Source: Prolixibacter bellariivorans ATCC BAA-1284
GTDB taxonomy: Bacteria > Bacteroidota > Bacteroidia > Bacteroidales > Prolixibacteraceae
DNA length: 64,000 bases
Assembly (NCBI RefSeq): GCF_000621705.1
Contig: NZ_JHXO01000008.1
Span: 1 to 64,000, forward strand
Direction of reading: 5' to 3'
The position numbers and the translations under genes are program-made. Under the pieces are notes generated by a model. That model did not search any database, was not told where the DNA came from, and worked only from the letters and a program-made list of their open reading frames with translations. Below, in pieces: positions 54,285 through 62,888 of the stretch (positions are counted from its first letter, which is position 1; every line of letters starts with the position of its first letter).

Positions 54285-55190
54285 ATGCTTGATATTCTGC
54301 TCATCATCACTTTTGTGATACTCTTTGTGAAATTCTTTTCCTGGCTGTTCACTCCCTCTTATCGTTCCGGCTACGGTTCATGGCCTTCATCTACTTCGGT
54401 TACGGTCACGCTTCCCCATCCGGAGAAAACCAACCCGTACCGTTTTTACAAATACATCGAAGTGACGCCCTATATCACACTAAAAGAAGTAAGAAAAGAA
54501 TTGCGGCGGCAAAACATTCTGTTAAAACCTGAGTACGAAAAAGCATTGAATGATAAGATTCGGCGACACGTTTTCCATAATCCGTATACGTTCGACGAAT
54601 ATTTCCACTGCGAATTCGACATCATCGGTATCCGGTTTCTGCAATGTTCTCCGGATAAGCTCAGCGCTTTTCGAATCGACTTATGTTACCTGAAAGATGA
54701 CAAAATAGCCGACCTCGATGACTTCGATTTCATTCCTCCTTATCCCTACAACCACAAGCGGAAATACCTCGAGATTATGGATGAATACTATTTCACTCCA
54801 CAAAATATATATGCCTCTGAGTTTGAAGATATCTGGAAGTGGTATGACGAACTTGGAAAGAGCCTGAATCAAAACCTGGTTGCCGTTTGGGATGATGAAA
54901 TCTTCACCCTCAGGGAACTATTACGTTACCACGAAATCACCGATTACCATATCCGCTATATCCGTGTCCGGGAAATTGCCCGGGCGCATAACATGCCCGA
55001 CAAACTGGGTCCACTGCTGAGACACGTGGAAGCTGACTTCGGCCCTGATCGGAAAAAAAGCATCCTGGCTGCTATACTCGCTTTCTCCATCCGCGAAATG
55101 GGCGTCGACCTGGAGCAACACGTGCATATCCTGGAACCCGAGAAAGATCTGTTCTCCGATCTTCCTACCGAAGAAAAGAAAACCTCTTGA
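54285..55190 (+). CDS. Membrane-anchored protein, unknown
   Basis: 301 residues. One N-terminal helix (LDILLIITFVILFVKFFSWLF) and a short Ser/Tyr-rich linker are followed by a soluble domain with many aromatic and charged residues (VRKELRRQNILLKPEYEKAL, FDEYFHCEFDIIGIRFLQC) and a helical C-terminus. I know no family. It could be cytosolic or periplasmic, with the helix as signal anchor. It is on the plus strand 204 bp after the divergent PQQ lipoprotein start. Function unknown. Confidence 0.65.
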   Translation: MLDILLIITFVILFVKFFSWLFTPSYRSGYGSWPSSTSVTVTLPHPEKTNPYRFYKYIEVTPYITLKEVRKELRRQNILLKPEYEKALNDKIRRHVFHNPYTFDEYFHCEFDIIGIRFLQCSPDKLSAFRIDLCYLKDDKIADLDDFDFIPPYPYNHKRKYLEIMDEYYFTPQNIYASEFEDIWKWYDELGKSLNQNLVAVWDDEIFTLRELLRYHEITDYHIRYIRVREIARAHNMPDKLGPLLRHVEADFGPDRKKSILAAILAFSIREMGVDLEQHVHILEPEKDLFSDLPTEEKKTS

Positions 55191-55273
55191 GTGTTAAGAT
55201 ATGATAATTTGCTATTTTGAAAGGTATCTACTAATTTAGATATCCAAACACTACTCGTAACTAAATAAGTGAC

Positions 55274-55387
55274 ATGAATATGAAATCTTCATCTTCCAAA
55301 CTTGTTTCTTTCCTGATTTTGACCGCTCTCTTCCTATTCACGCCCCAAGCCCATTCTTCTTATCCGGATTTAACGCCTTGCTGCTAG
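55274..55387 (+). CDS. Short secreted peptide candidate (37 aa)
   Basis: ATG 55274 to TAG 55387. A lysine followed by LVSFLILTALFLFTPQAHS resembles a signal peptide, leaving a short tail SYPDLTPCC. The double-Cys end after a signal could be a secreted or anchored peptide. It lies 83 bp after the preceding stop. The frame is small, so chance is possible. Confidence 0.35.
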   Translation: MNMKSSSSKLVSFLILTALFLFTPQAHSSYPDLTPCC

Positions 55388-55522
55388 AATCATTCGCTAT
55401 CACTATGCTTTCATCATATACATATATTTCCAAAATGCTACAATGTGGAGACTGCAACCACAGAAAAAACGGGGCGGAACCGAAAAGCCTAATGAGTAGG
55501 ACAACCTAAACAACAAAATCTC

Positions 55523-55819
55523 ATGGAAAATCAAGAAGCGCAACAACAAACGCAGCAACCGCAACAGCCGCCGCAACCTCAACAACAAATGCTGCAACCA
55601 CCTGTCTCTATTTCCGACTGGTTTCTGACGATATTCCTCACAGCCATTCCGTTGGTCGGACTTATTCTGCTCTTTGTGTGGGCATTTGGCAGTAATACCA
55701 ATCCCAGTAAGGCAAACTGGGCTAAAGCAGGGTTACTTTGGGCAGCTATCGGCATTGTTATTTGGCTACTTTTCATGGCAGTATTTGGAGCGGCCATGTT
55801 CCACTCATGGAATAGCTAG
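55523..55819 (+). CDS. Small membrane protein with Gln-rich N-terminus
   Basis: 98 residues. The first 27 are Gln/Pro-rich low-complexity, followed by two hydrophobic helices (WFLTIFLTAIPLVGLILLFV and LLWAAIGIVIWLLFMAVF) linked by the loop SNTNPSKANWAKAG. That loop, NPSKANWAKA, is typical of a small family of Bacteroidota membrane proteins of unknown role. A terminator follows at 55893. Confidence 0.8.
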   Translation: MENQEAQQQTQQPQQPPQPQQQMLQPPVSISDWFLTIFLTAIPLVGLILLFVWAFGSNTNPSKANWAKAGLLWAAIGIVIWLLFMAVFGAAMFHSWNS

Positions 55820-55892
55820 TATTGAAGTAAGCATCCTGGTAGGTTATCCTCAAATTTTGCCTGACGGATGCCAACAAAAAGGACTGATTGTT

Positions 55893-55928
55893 ATCCCGGG
55901 GTCTGCTTGGTGTACCCGGGATTTTTTT
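55893..55928 (+). terminator. Rho-independent terminator
   Basis: ATCCCGGG pairs with CCCGGGAT across a 14-nt loop, then seven T. Confidence 0.85.
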
Positions 55929-56088
55929 GATGAATCCGGTAGCATAAAAAGTGACTTCTAATAGCTGTCTTAAAAAAAGTTAATCGAATACTTCGTCGCA
56001 ATTAGTCCATCATAATCCCAAAATTGTGCAAGAAATTCGCTTTCCTGATGATTAATTTTGCTAGTGAGGATTTTTAAATCATTAGCTT

Positions 56089-56619
56089 ATGAGCGCACAA
56101 GAAATAAAAACAATCAAAGGAATGGTGGCCAAACGATTTAGTCCTACCACCTTCACCGATCAACCGGTCAGCGACGAATTAATAAACAACATGCTGGATG
56201 CCGCCCGATGGGCTCCCAGTTCGTATAATGAACAACCCTGGAAGTTTTTAGTAACCCGGAAAGGAGACGAAAACTTCCAAAAGGTTTATGATGCACTGAT
56301 GGAAGGTAACCAAAATTGGGCCGGCAATGCTCCCATTCTGATGGTCACTTTAGCCAATGACAATTATGCCCGTAACGGAAAGCCCAATCGACACGCCTGG
56401 CACGATACAGGCATGGCCATGGGATTCTTTCTGCTGGCCGGAGTTGAAGCAGGAGTCCAGGTACACCAGATGGGAGGTTTCTTTCCGGAAAAAATTGAAA
56501 GAAATATTACACTACCCGAAGGTTACCATCCGGTAGCAGTAGCAGCCGTAGGTTATACCGAGGAATCGGCAGAACAAGAAAGCCGTACCCGGAAATCAAT
56601 TCAGGAAATACGGGTATAA
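56089..56619 (+). CDS. Nitroreductase-family protein
   Basis: 176 residues. RFSPTTFTDQPV starts the FMN-binding fold, then DAARWAPSSYNEQPWKFL (FMN-phosphate contacts), WHDTGMAMGFFLLAGVEAG and PEGYHPVAVAAVGY near the end. Nitroreductase-like flavoenzymes reduce nitro groups, quinones or act as dehydrogenases with NAD(P)H. Monocistronic, with a terminator after it at 56644. Substrate unknown. Confidence 0.94.
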   Translation: MSAQEIKTIKGMVAKRFSPTTFTDQPVSDELINNMLDAARWAPSSYNEQPWKFLVTRKGDENFQKVYDALMEGNQNWAGNAPILMVTLANDNYARNGKPNRHAWHDTGMAMGFFLLAGVEAGVQVHQMGGFFPEKIERNITLPEGYHPVAVAAVGYTEESAEQESRTRKSIQEIRV

Positions 56620-56643
56620 TTTAATAACAGCCAGAAATATAGC

Positions 56644-56690
56644 AACTCCCGGACGAACAGCTTGTTCCCATACGGGAGTTTTTTATTTTT
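56644..56690 (+). terminator. Rho-independent terminator of the nitroreductase
   Basis: AACTCCCG / CGGGAGTT stem across a loop of about 20 nt, followed by TTTTATTTTT. Confidence 0.8.
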
Positions 56691-56715
56691 ATGCATCAGA
56701 ACAACTGAAGCGAAT

Positions 56716-56913
56716 GTGAACGACCAAAAACCAGAAATCATCACCTGTCCGCACTGCGGAAATCAGTTTGCGAAAGCTGACCTCTGTAGATATTGCAGTA
56801 ATTGCTTCGCGTGCACCGGTTGTGAGCGTTACCTTTGCGCAGCATGCGACGAAGTGATAGAAGTGGTTCCCGTTCGTCCCATGAACTACCGAAAGTCATC
56901 GCAGGCAAAATAG
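56716..56913 (+). CDS. Small zinc-ribbon-like protein
   Basis: 65 residues from GTG 56716; an in-frame TTG at 56662 lies inside the terminator and was rejected. Five CxxC-type pairs (CPHC, CRYC, CSNC-like, CTGC, CAAC) occur in about 30 residues, pointing to two bound zinc ions. No catalytic motif. Possibly a nucleic-acid- or protein-binding small regulator; no known neighbour partner. Confidence 0.65.
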   Translation: MNDQKPEIITCPHCGNQFAKADLCRYCSNCFACTGCERYLCAACDEVIEVVPVRPMNYRKSSQAK

Positions 56914-57157
56914 CCTGTTTCACCTCATCTCTAACGGAAGAAGTCAAAAACCACGGAAAAAGATAAAAGCAATACGACACTTGAAATCAGGTGGTAGTAG
57001 ATGAAAAATCCCAATGAACATATTCATTCATGAACCATTCCCGGCTATTTGATTTAAATGTCTATAAATTGAGAGGTAAAGGTTCTCCTTGTATTGTCCC
57101 ATTGGAAATTTTGTAACTTTAGCAAACAAGACTTTCATTAATAACAATCCAGGTTTC

Positions 57158-57718
57158 ATGAAGCTTTACATCAAAAATATGGTTTGTATCCGTTGCCAAA
57201 TGGTGGTGAAAGCTGAACTGGAGAAACTTAACATACCATACACCTATGTAAAAATAGGCGAAGCCAATACCATCGGGGAAATCTCGCAGGAGCAGTCGGA
57301 GCAATTAGATATTGGTTTAAAAAAATCAGGACTGCTCCTAATGGATGATAAAAGAAGCATCCTGGTTGAAAAAATCAAAAGTGCCATTATTGAATTGGTA
57401 CATTACACCGACGACCAGATTAAAGTGAATCTTTCGGATTATTTAAGTGAACAACTCAATCACGATTATACCTACATGGCTAATCTCTTTTCGGAAGTAA
57501 AAGGCACAACCATTGAAAAGTTTTATCTGACCCATAAAATTGAAAGGGTCAAAGAGCTGATCGTATATGATGAGTTAAATCTCTCAGAGATAGCCTACAA
57601 AATGCATTATAGCAGTGTTGCCCACCTATCCAATCAATTTAAAAAATATACAGGATTAACACCGTCCCACTTTAAAAAGCTCAAGCATAAGAGACGCGAC
57701 ACACTTGAAGATGTGTGA
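57158..57718 (+). CDS. AraC-family regulator with N-terminal HMA-like metal domain
   Basis: 186 residues from ATG 57158; the frame is open further upstream without a sensible start. The first 60 residues, MKLYIKNMVCIRCQMVVKAE, carry a CxxC resembling heavy-metal-associated domains. The C-terminal AraC domain has YTYMANLFSEVKGTTIEKFY and LNLSEIAYKMHYSSVAHLSN as two HTH motifs, then TGLTPSHFKKL. It may sense a metal or thiol. A 17-bp motif shared with the cupin promoter starts at its own 3' end (57711). The radical SAM gene follows 279 bp later. Confidence 0.82.
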   Translation: MKLYIKNMVCIRCQMVVKAELEKLNIPYTYVKIGEANTIGEISQEQSEQLDIGLKKSGLLLMDDKRSILVEKIKSAIIELVHYTDDQIKVNLSDYLSEQLNHDYTYMANLFSEVKGTTIEKFYLTHKIERVKELIVYDELNLSEIAYKMHYSSVAHLSNQFKKYTGLTPSHFKKLKHKRRDTLEDV

Positions 57719-57727
57719 ATGATGTAA
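57711..57727 (+). promoter_or_regulatory. Shared 17-bp motif, copy 1
   Basis: ATGTGTGAATGATGTAA, overlapping the AraC stop codon. It is identical in all 17 positions to the copy at 59504. Both are followed after about 17 bp by a TTGTRTAA-like element (TTTTGTAATACAGCA here). A binding site for the neighbouring AraC/HMA regulator is inferred. Confidence 0.6.
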
Positions 57728-57997
57728 GTTTTCATCAGAATTTTGTAATACAGCACCTACCCGATTTCACGAACTTTAATAAATATTTACGGAAGTGTCC
57801 ATCTATACAATGGTGATAGATTGAAAAAATCATCTTCTTACACCTCATAAACGATGGTATAAGTTGTGGTTGCTATACGTATCACCGGGGCACATCTGCC
57901 GGTGTAATGAAAATTTTGTTTCAGATACCGGAAATAAAATGCATAAAGAAATTCGGATGTAAAAAACAGTTCCTTACAAATCATAAAAATCTGAGTG

Positions 57998-59482
57998 ATG
58001 AATATATTATTGGTCTATCCGGTGTGTCCCGATTCGTTTTGGAGTTTCAAAAATGCATTAAAGTTTATTGCCAAAAAAGCAGCTGTGCCGCCACTTGGCT
58101 TAATCACGGTATCGGCAATGCTCCCGTCATCCTGGAAGAAAAAACTGGTGGATATGAACATCCAACCGCTTCACAGCAGAGACATTCAATGGGCCGATTA
58201 TGTATTTATCAGCGCGATGTATATTCAAAAAGAATCAGTAGATAAAGTCATTGCCGAGTGTCAAAAATGGCATAAAAAAATTGTGGCAGGAGGACCACTT
58301 TTTACGCAGGAATACAATGACTATCCGCAAATTGATCATTTTGTGTTGAACGAAGCGGAAATTACCTTACCTTCCTTTTTAAAGGATTTACAGGAAAACC
58401 AGCCGAAGCGTCTGTATCAAACCAGTGAATATGCTGATATCACAGAAACACCGGTGCCCGATTTCCACTTGTTGTCAGTAAAGGCTTATGCCTTTATGAA
58501 TATCCAGGTTTCGCGGGGCTGCCCTTTCGCGTGTAATTTTTGCGAAATCACTTCACTGCTCGGACATAAGGTAAGGATGAAGAAAACGTCACAAATCATT
58601 AATGAATTGGACGTTCTCTACCATAAAATCAAATGGCGGGGACCGGTTTCCATTGTTGATGATAATTTTATTGGAAACATAAGAGAAATAAAAAACAACC
58701 TGTTGCCAGCCATGAAAGAGTGGATGCAAGAACACAAGTATCCATTTACGTTCAATATTGAATCCTCCATCAATCTGGCCGACGACGAAGCACTGATGGC
58801 CTTACTGGCGGAAACAGGAATCAATTCAACGTTTATCGGCATTGAAACTCCGGTAGAAGAATCGCTTCACTATTGCAACAAAGCACAGAACAGAAACCGT
58901 AATCTGCTGGAGAGTGTCCGAAAAATTCAAAAAGGCGGATTACAGGTTTCGGGCGGATTTATTGTAGGTTTCGACAGTGATACCCCGACCGTTTTTCAGC
59001 GACAAATTGACTTTATACAGCAAAGTGGAATCGTTTCGGCCATGGTTGGATTGTTAAATGCCCCAAAAAACACCAGGTTATATAATCAGCTCAAGGCAGA
59101 AAACCGGTTAACGAACGATGCCACCGGAAATAACACCGATACATCGATGAATTTTATTCCCAAGATGGACTACGATGAATTACAGAAAGGTTATCAGAAT
59201 ATCATCCACAGCATCTATTCCATCAAGCCCTATTACCGTCGGTTACGTCGGCTGTTACTCAATTATAACCGAAAAAGTAGCCGACAATCGAAAGTCAGCT
59301 TTTCTCTTCTGATGGCATTCTTGAAATCAATATATATTATTGGTTTAGTAAACAAGGGACGCAGCGAATACTGGAAATTGGTTTTTTGGACGCTTTACAA
59401 GCGGCCACGGGCCATTGTTGATGCCGTTACCTACACTGTTTATGGCTATCATTTCAGAAAAGTTTATGGACTGCAACAATAA
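57998..59482 (+). CDS. B12-binding radical SAM protein (HpnJ/DUF4070-like)
   Basis: 494 residues from ATG 57998; a GTG at 57995 is the alternative. The N-terminus is a B12-binding-like fold (NILLVYPVCPDSFW, DYVFISAMYIQKE, VAGGPLFTQEY). The radical SAM motif CxxxCxxC is SRGCPFACNFCEI near residue 180, and VDDNFIG, FIGIETPVEESLHY and SGGFIVGFDSDT are family blocks. Related proteins methylate or rearrange lipids such as hopanoids or make natural products. The C-terminal 80 residues are typical of DUF4070. It stands between the AraC-HMA gene and the cupin. Confidence 0.9.
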   Translation: MNILLVYPVCPDSFWSFKNALKFIAKKAAVPPLGLITVSAMLPSSWKKKLVDMNIQPLHSRDIQWADYVFISAMYIQKESVDKVIAECQKWHKKIVAGGPLFTQEYNDYPQIDHFVLNEAEITLPSFLKDLQENQPKRLYQTSEYADITETPVPDFHLLSVKAYAFMNIQVSRGCPFACNFCEITSLLGHKVRMKKTSQIINELDVLYHKIKWRGPVSIVDDNFIGNIREIKNNLLPAMKEWMQEHKYPFTFNIESSINLADDEALMALLAETGINSTFIGIETPVEESLHYCNKAQNRNRNLLESVRKIQKGGLQVSGGFIVGFDSDTPTVFQRQIDFIQQSGIVSAMVGLLNAPKNTRLYNQLKAENRLTNDATGNNTDTSMNFIPKMDYDELQKGYQNIIHSIYSIKPYYRRLRRLLLNYNRKSSRQSKVSFSLLMAFLKSIYIIGLVNKGRSEYWKLVFWTLYKRPRAIVDAVTYTVYGYHFRKVYGLQQ

Positions 59483-59503
59483 CACTCCACTAAGAATTCC
59501 TTA

Positions 59504-59520
59504 ATGTGTGAATGATGTAA
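59504..59520 (+). promoter_or_regulatory. Shared 17-bp motif, copy 2, upstream of the cupin
   Basis: The identical ATGTGTGAATGATGTAA, 64 bp before the cupin start, followed by TTGTGTAACAAGCA as at copy 1. It lies 22 bp after the radical SAM stop. Confidence 0.6.
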
Positions 59521-59584
59521 CTTATACAATCAATTGTGTAACAAGCAAAAAATGCGACTATAGTAACTTTGTTGAAAGGACTCA

Positions 59585-59947
59585 ATGAAGCAAATCATGC
59601 AGCACAACGAATTTGAAAAATCGAAAATATACACCCTGAATAATATGATAGAGTATGTTCCCGGTTCTGTCGTGAGCAAAACAATTATACGAAAAACCAC
59701 CGGGAACATAAGTGTAATTGCCATTGATGCGGGAGAGATAGAAGCCGAGAAAATTTCGCCTTTCGACACGCTTATTCAGGTTATTGATGGTGAAGCCGAA
59801 ATTATTATTGATGAACAACTGAATTGGCTTAAAATGGGAACGACAATCATTATACCGGCGCATACTCCTCACGTGATTAAAGCAACAAGGCAATCTAAAA
59901 TGATTTCGACGGTCATAAAAAGTGGTTACGAAGGAAATATCATATAA
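59585..59947 (+). CDS. Cupin-domain protein
   Basis: 120 residues with a single cupin. Strands GNISVIAIDAGEIEAEKIS, DTLIQVIDGEAEIIIDEQ and the turn MGTTIIIPAHTPHVIKA are visible, with a His in PAHTPH as one metal ligand; the first motif lacks the canonical HxH. It may bind a metal or small molecule non-catalytically. It shares an upstream motif with the radical SAM gene, so is probably coregulated, and a 40-residue basic protein gene follows 11 bp later. Confidence 0.88.
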   Translation: MKQIMQHNEFEKSKIYTLNNMIEYVPGSVVSKTIIRKTTGNISVIAIDAGEIEAEKISPFDTLIQVIDGEAEIIIDEQLNWLKMGTTIIIPAHTPHVIKATRQSKMISTVIKSGYEGNII

Positions 59948-59958
59948 TACAAAAAGTT

Positions 59959-60081
59959 ATGTCAAAAGAAAAAGAAGGAAAACAAAAAAGCTCAAAGAAA
60001 GCACCTGAAAAAAATCTGAAAGAGAAACGTGCAGCGAAAGCAGCCAAACGCGATGAAAAGAACAAGCTATCAAAATTGTAA
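59959..60081 (+). CDS. Small lysine-rich protein (40 aa)
   Basis: From ATG 59959 to TAA 60081. Nearly half of the residues are Lys or Arg (MSKEKEGKQKSSKKAPEKNL and so on), with alternating Ala, so it is a disordered basic peptide. Similar short Lys-rich proteins are common in Bacteroidota. It follows the cupin by 11 bp and probably shares its transcript. It may bind nucleic acid or ribosomes; this is a guess. Confidence 0.65.
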   Translation: MSKEKEGKQKSSKKAPEKNLKEKRAAKAAKRDEKNKLSKL

Positions 60082-60194
60082 TTCGATGGCACTTGTCAGC
60101 GCTTTATTAATTACTTTTATAACCAACACATAAAAATACGTACCAAATTAAACCGGACAATAAAAAAAATAGATATAAAGTCTGTTATTCAAGT

Positions 60195-62834
60195 ATGGGA
60201 ATAAATAAGAAGAAGAACGATAAACAACCTACCAAAATTGATACCGTTTCCAAAACATCCAATACCAAGGTATTGGCAGAAACGAGCAAGTCTACTTTTC
60301 CAATAGTAGGAATCGGCGCCTCAGCTGGTGGGCTCGAGGCGTTGGAACAGTTCTTTGAAAACATGCCAGAGAATAACGGAATGGCCTTTGTCGTGATCCA
60401 GCATCTCGATCCCGACCACGTTGGTATTATGCCCGAATTATTGCAACGCATCACTCCCATGAAGGTATTGCAGGCCACCGACGATCTCAAGGTGAAACCC
60501 AACAGCGTTTATGTAATTCCCCCGAACAAGAGTATGTCGTTGCTGAATGATGCCCTCCATTTGTTTGACCCGGTTGAAACCCGAGGACTTAGGCTGCCCA
60601 TCGATATTTTTTTCCGTTCATTGGCCGACGACCGGAATGAGAAAAGCATTGGTATTATACTGTCGGGAATGGGTTCTGACGGAAGCCAGGGATTAAAGGC
60701 AATCAAAGAAAAGGGAGGCATCGTTTTGGTTCAGGAACCCGAATCGGCGAAATTCGATGGGATGCCTCGTAGCGCCATAGGTGCAGTAATTGCTGACATT
60801 GTAGCCGCCGCCAATGAACTTCCGAATAAACTAATCGCCTTCCTGGCATTTACTCCGGAAACAAAACCCGCACCGGTGTTTGACAGTAAAAGCCAAAGTA
60901 ACCTGGATAAAATAATCATATTGCTTAGAGAGCATTCGGGACACGACTTTTCCAATTACAAGAAAAATACCTTGTTACGCCGCATCGATCGGAGGAAGGG
61001 CATTCATCAAATTGATAAGATACAAAACTACGTTCGCTTTCTGCAGGAGAATCCAAAGGAGGTCGAGATCCTTTTCAAGGAGCTACTGATTGGTGTGACC
61101 AGCTTTTTCCGTGATCCAGCCGTTTGGGAGGAACTTAAAGAAAAGGTTTTCCCGACGCTTATAAAAGAATTGCCGGAAGGGCATGTGATACGTGCCTGGG
61201 TACCTGCCTGTTCAACCGGCGAAGAAGCCTATTCACTGGCCATCATCTTTAAAGAGGCGATGGAAAAAGTGAATTCACATAAAAACCTCACACTCCAGAT
61301 ATTTGCGACTGACCTCGATCACGATGCCATCGATAAAGCCCGCAAAGGTTTTTTCGCCTCCAACATCGCTGCCGATGTATCGTCCGAACGTATTCAAAAA
61401 TTCTTTAATCGTGAATCTGACGGATACCGCGTAATAAATGCCATTCGTGAGATGGTGGTATTTGCTCCGCAAAATGTGATCAAAGACCCGCCATTCACCA
61501 AGATTGACATTCTCACCTGCCGGAATATGCTAATCTATATGGAGTCCGATTTGCAAAAGAAATTATTGGTCTTGTTCAATTATAGTCTGAATATCGGTGG
61601 TTTCATGGTGCTGGGAACTGCGGAAAGTTTAGGAGCACATCTCGATGGTTTCCATGAGGTCAATCCCAAATTAAAAATTTTCAAACGCACGCCAACAGTG
61701 CTTTCGCCGGAATTAGTAGACTTCCCAAGTTCGTTTTACCGGCCCAAAACAATAATACCTGAAAAAACAACAACGAAAATAGTGGAAAACATTCAAAGTC
61801 TTGCCGACCAGTTCATCATCCAAAACTATGCCCCCGCCAGCGTGCTGGTCAACATGAACGGCGATATATTGTACATTACGGGACGGACCGGAAAATATCT
61901 GGAGCCGGCAGCAGGAAAAGCCAATTGGAATATCCACGCAATGGCTCGAAATGGACTGCGACAGGTGCTTCCGGGAGCTTTTCGGAAAGCTGTACAGAAT
62001 ACGGACCCCATTGTAATCAAGAAGCTAAAAATTGGCAGCGATAAAGAATTTCAGCTGGTAAACCTGAGTATCCAGCGAATTGAGAATCCGGAAGCTCTTC
62101 GGGGTATGGTCTTGATTCTTTTTGAAGATGTGCCCACCGATAGCGATTATCACTCGAAGGATGCAACAAAACCAAAGCGAACCTCTACCGGACGGATGAA
62201 GGAACTGGAGCTGGAACTGCAACGAAGTTATGAGGAGTTGCAAAGTACGCGCGAAGAAATGCAAACGTCACAGGAAGAGTTAAAATCAATTAACGAAGAA
62301 TTGCAATCGACCAATGAGGAACTCCAGTCAACAAATGAAGAACTGACAACTTCCAAAGAAGAGATGCAAAGTCTGAATGAAGAGTTGCAAACAGTTAATA
62401 TTGAACTACAAAGCAAAGTCAATGATCATGCCCGGTCGAACGACGACATGAAAAATCTGTTGAACAGTACGGAGATTGCGACCCTTTTTCTTGATAAAGA
62501 ACTCTTTATCCGCAGATATACAGAACAAGCAACCAAAATATTCAAACTTCGCGATACCGATATCGGCAGGCCGTTTACTGATTTAGTAACCGATTTGCAG
62601 TATCCTGAAATTGAAAATCACGCCCGAAAAGTGATAAAGGATCTCATATCGAACGAAATGGCTATCGAAACGACTGATCACCGGTGGTTCAATGTCAGGA
62701 TTATGCCCTACAGAACCATCGACGATCGCATTGACGGATTGGTTATGACGTTCACAGACATCACTAGATCGAAAAAATTGGAAATGGAATTAAAAGAAGC
62801 CAATGAAGCACTAAGGAAAAGAGAAGGAAGCTAA
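60195..62834 (+). CDS. CheB-CheR-PAS fusion protein
   Basis: 879 residues. CheB methylesterase at about 35-215 (GIGASAGGLEAL with Ser43, VVIQHLDPDHVG with His, GMGSDGSQGL with Asp). CheR methyltransferase at about 230-490 (NTLLRRIDRRKG, VTSFFRDPAVWEEL, RAWVPACSTGEEAYSLAI). A PAS-like segment near 540-620, then a long coiled coil of EELQS(T/S)xEE repeats (660-750) and a PAS domain at 755-870. No kinase domain is fused here; the hybrid kinase gene starts 54 bp after its stop. Such CheB-CheR-PAS proteins act as sensory methylation modules outside classical chemotaxis. Confidence 0.94.
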   Translation: MGINKKKNDKQPTKIDTVSKTSNTKVLAETSKSTFPIVGIGASAGGLEALEQFFENMPENNGMAFVVIQHLDPDHVGIMPELLQRITPMKVLQATDDLKVKPNSVYVIPPNKSMSLLNDALHLFDPVETRGLRLPIDIFFRSLADDRNEKSIGIILSGMGSDGSQGLKAIKEKGGIVLVQEPESAKFDGMPRSAIGAVIADIVAAANELPNKLIAFLAFTPETKPAPVFDSKSQSNLDKIIILLREHSGHDFSNYKKNTLLRRIDRRKGIHQIDKIQNYVRFLQENPKEVEILFKELLIGVTSFFRDPAVWEELKEKVFPTLIKELPEGHVIRAWVPACSTGEEAYSLAIIFKEAMEKVNSHKNLTLQIFATDLDHDAIDKARKGFFASNIAADVSSERIQKFFNRESDGYRVINAIREMVVFAPQNVIKDPPFTKIDILTCRNMLIYMESDLQKKLLVLFNYSLNIGGFMVLGTAESLGAHLDGFHEVNPKLKIFKRTPTVLSPELVDFPSSFYRPKTIIPEKTTTKIVENIQSLADQFIIQNYAPASVLVNMNGDILYITGRTGKYLEPAAGKANWNIHAMARNGLRQVLPGAFRKAVQNTDPIVIKKLKIGSDKEFQLVNLSIQRIENPEALRGMVLILFEDVPTDSDYHSKDATKPKRTSTGRMKELELELQRSYEELQSTREEMQTSQEELKSINEELQSTNEELQSTNEELTTSKEEMQSLNEELQTVNIELQSKVNDHARSNDDMKNLLNSTEIATLFLDKELFIRRYTEQATKIFKLRDTDIGRPFTDLVTDLQYPEIENHARKVIKDLISNEMAIETTDHRWFNVRIMPYRTIDDRIDGLVMTFTDITRSKKLEMELKEANEALRKREGS

Positions 62835-62888
62835 TAAAAACGGCTCTTCTCCTCCTTGAGTAGAAATGACAATTCTAAATCAAACGAC

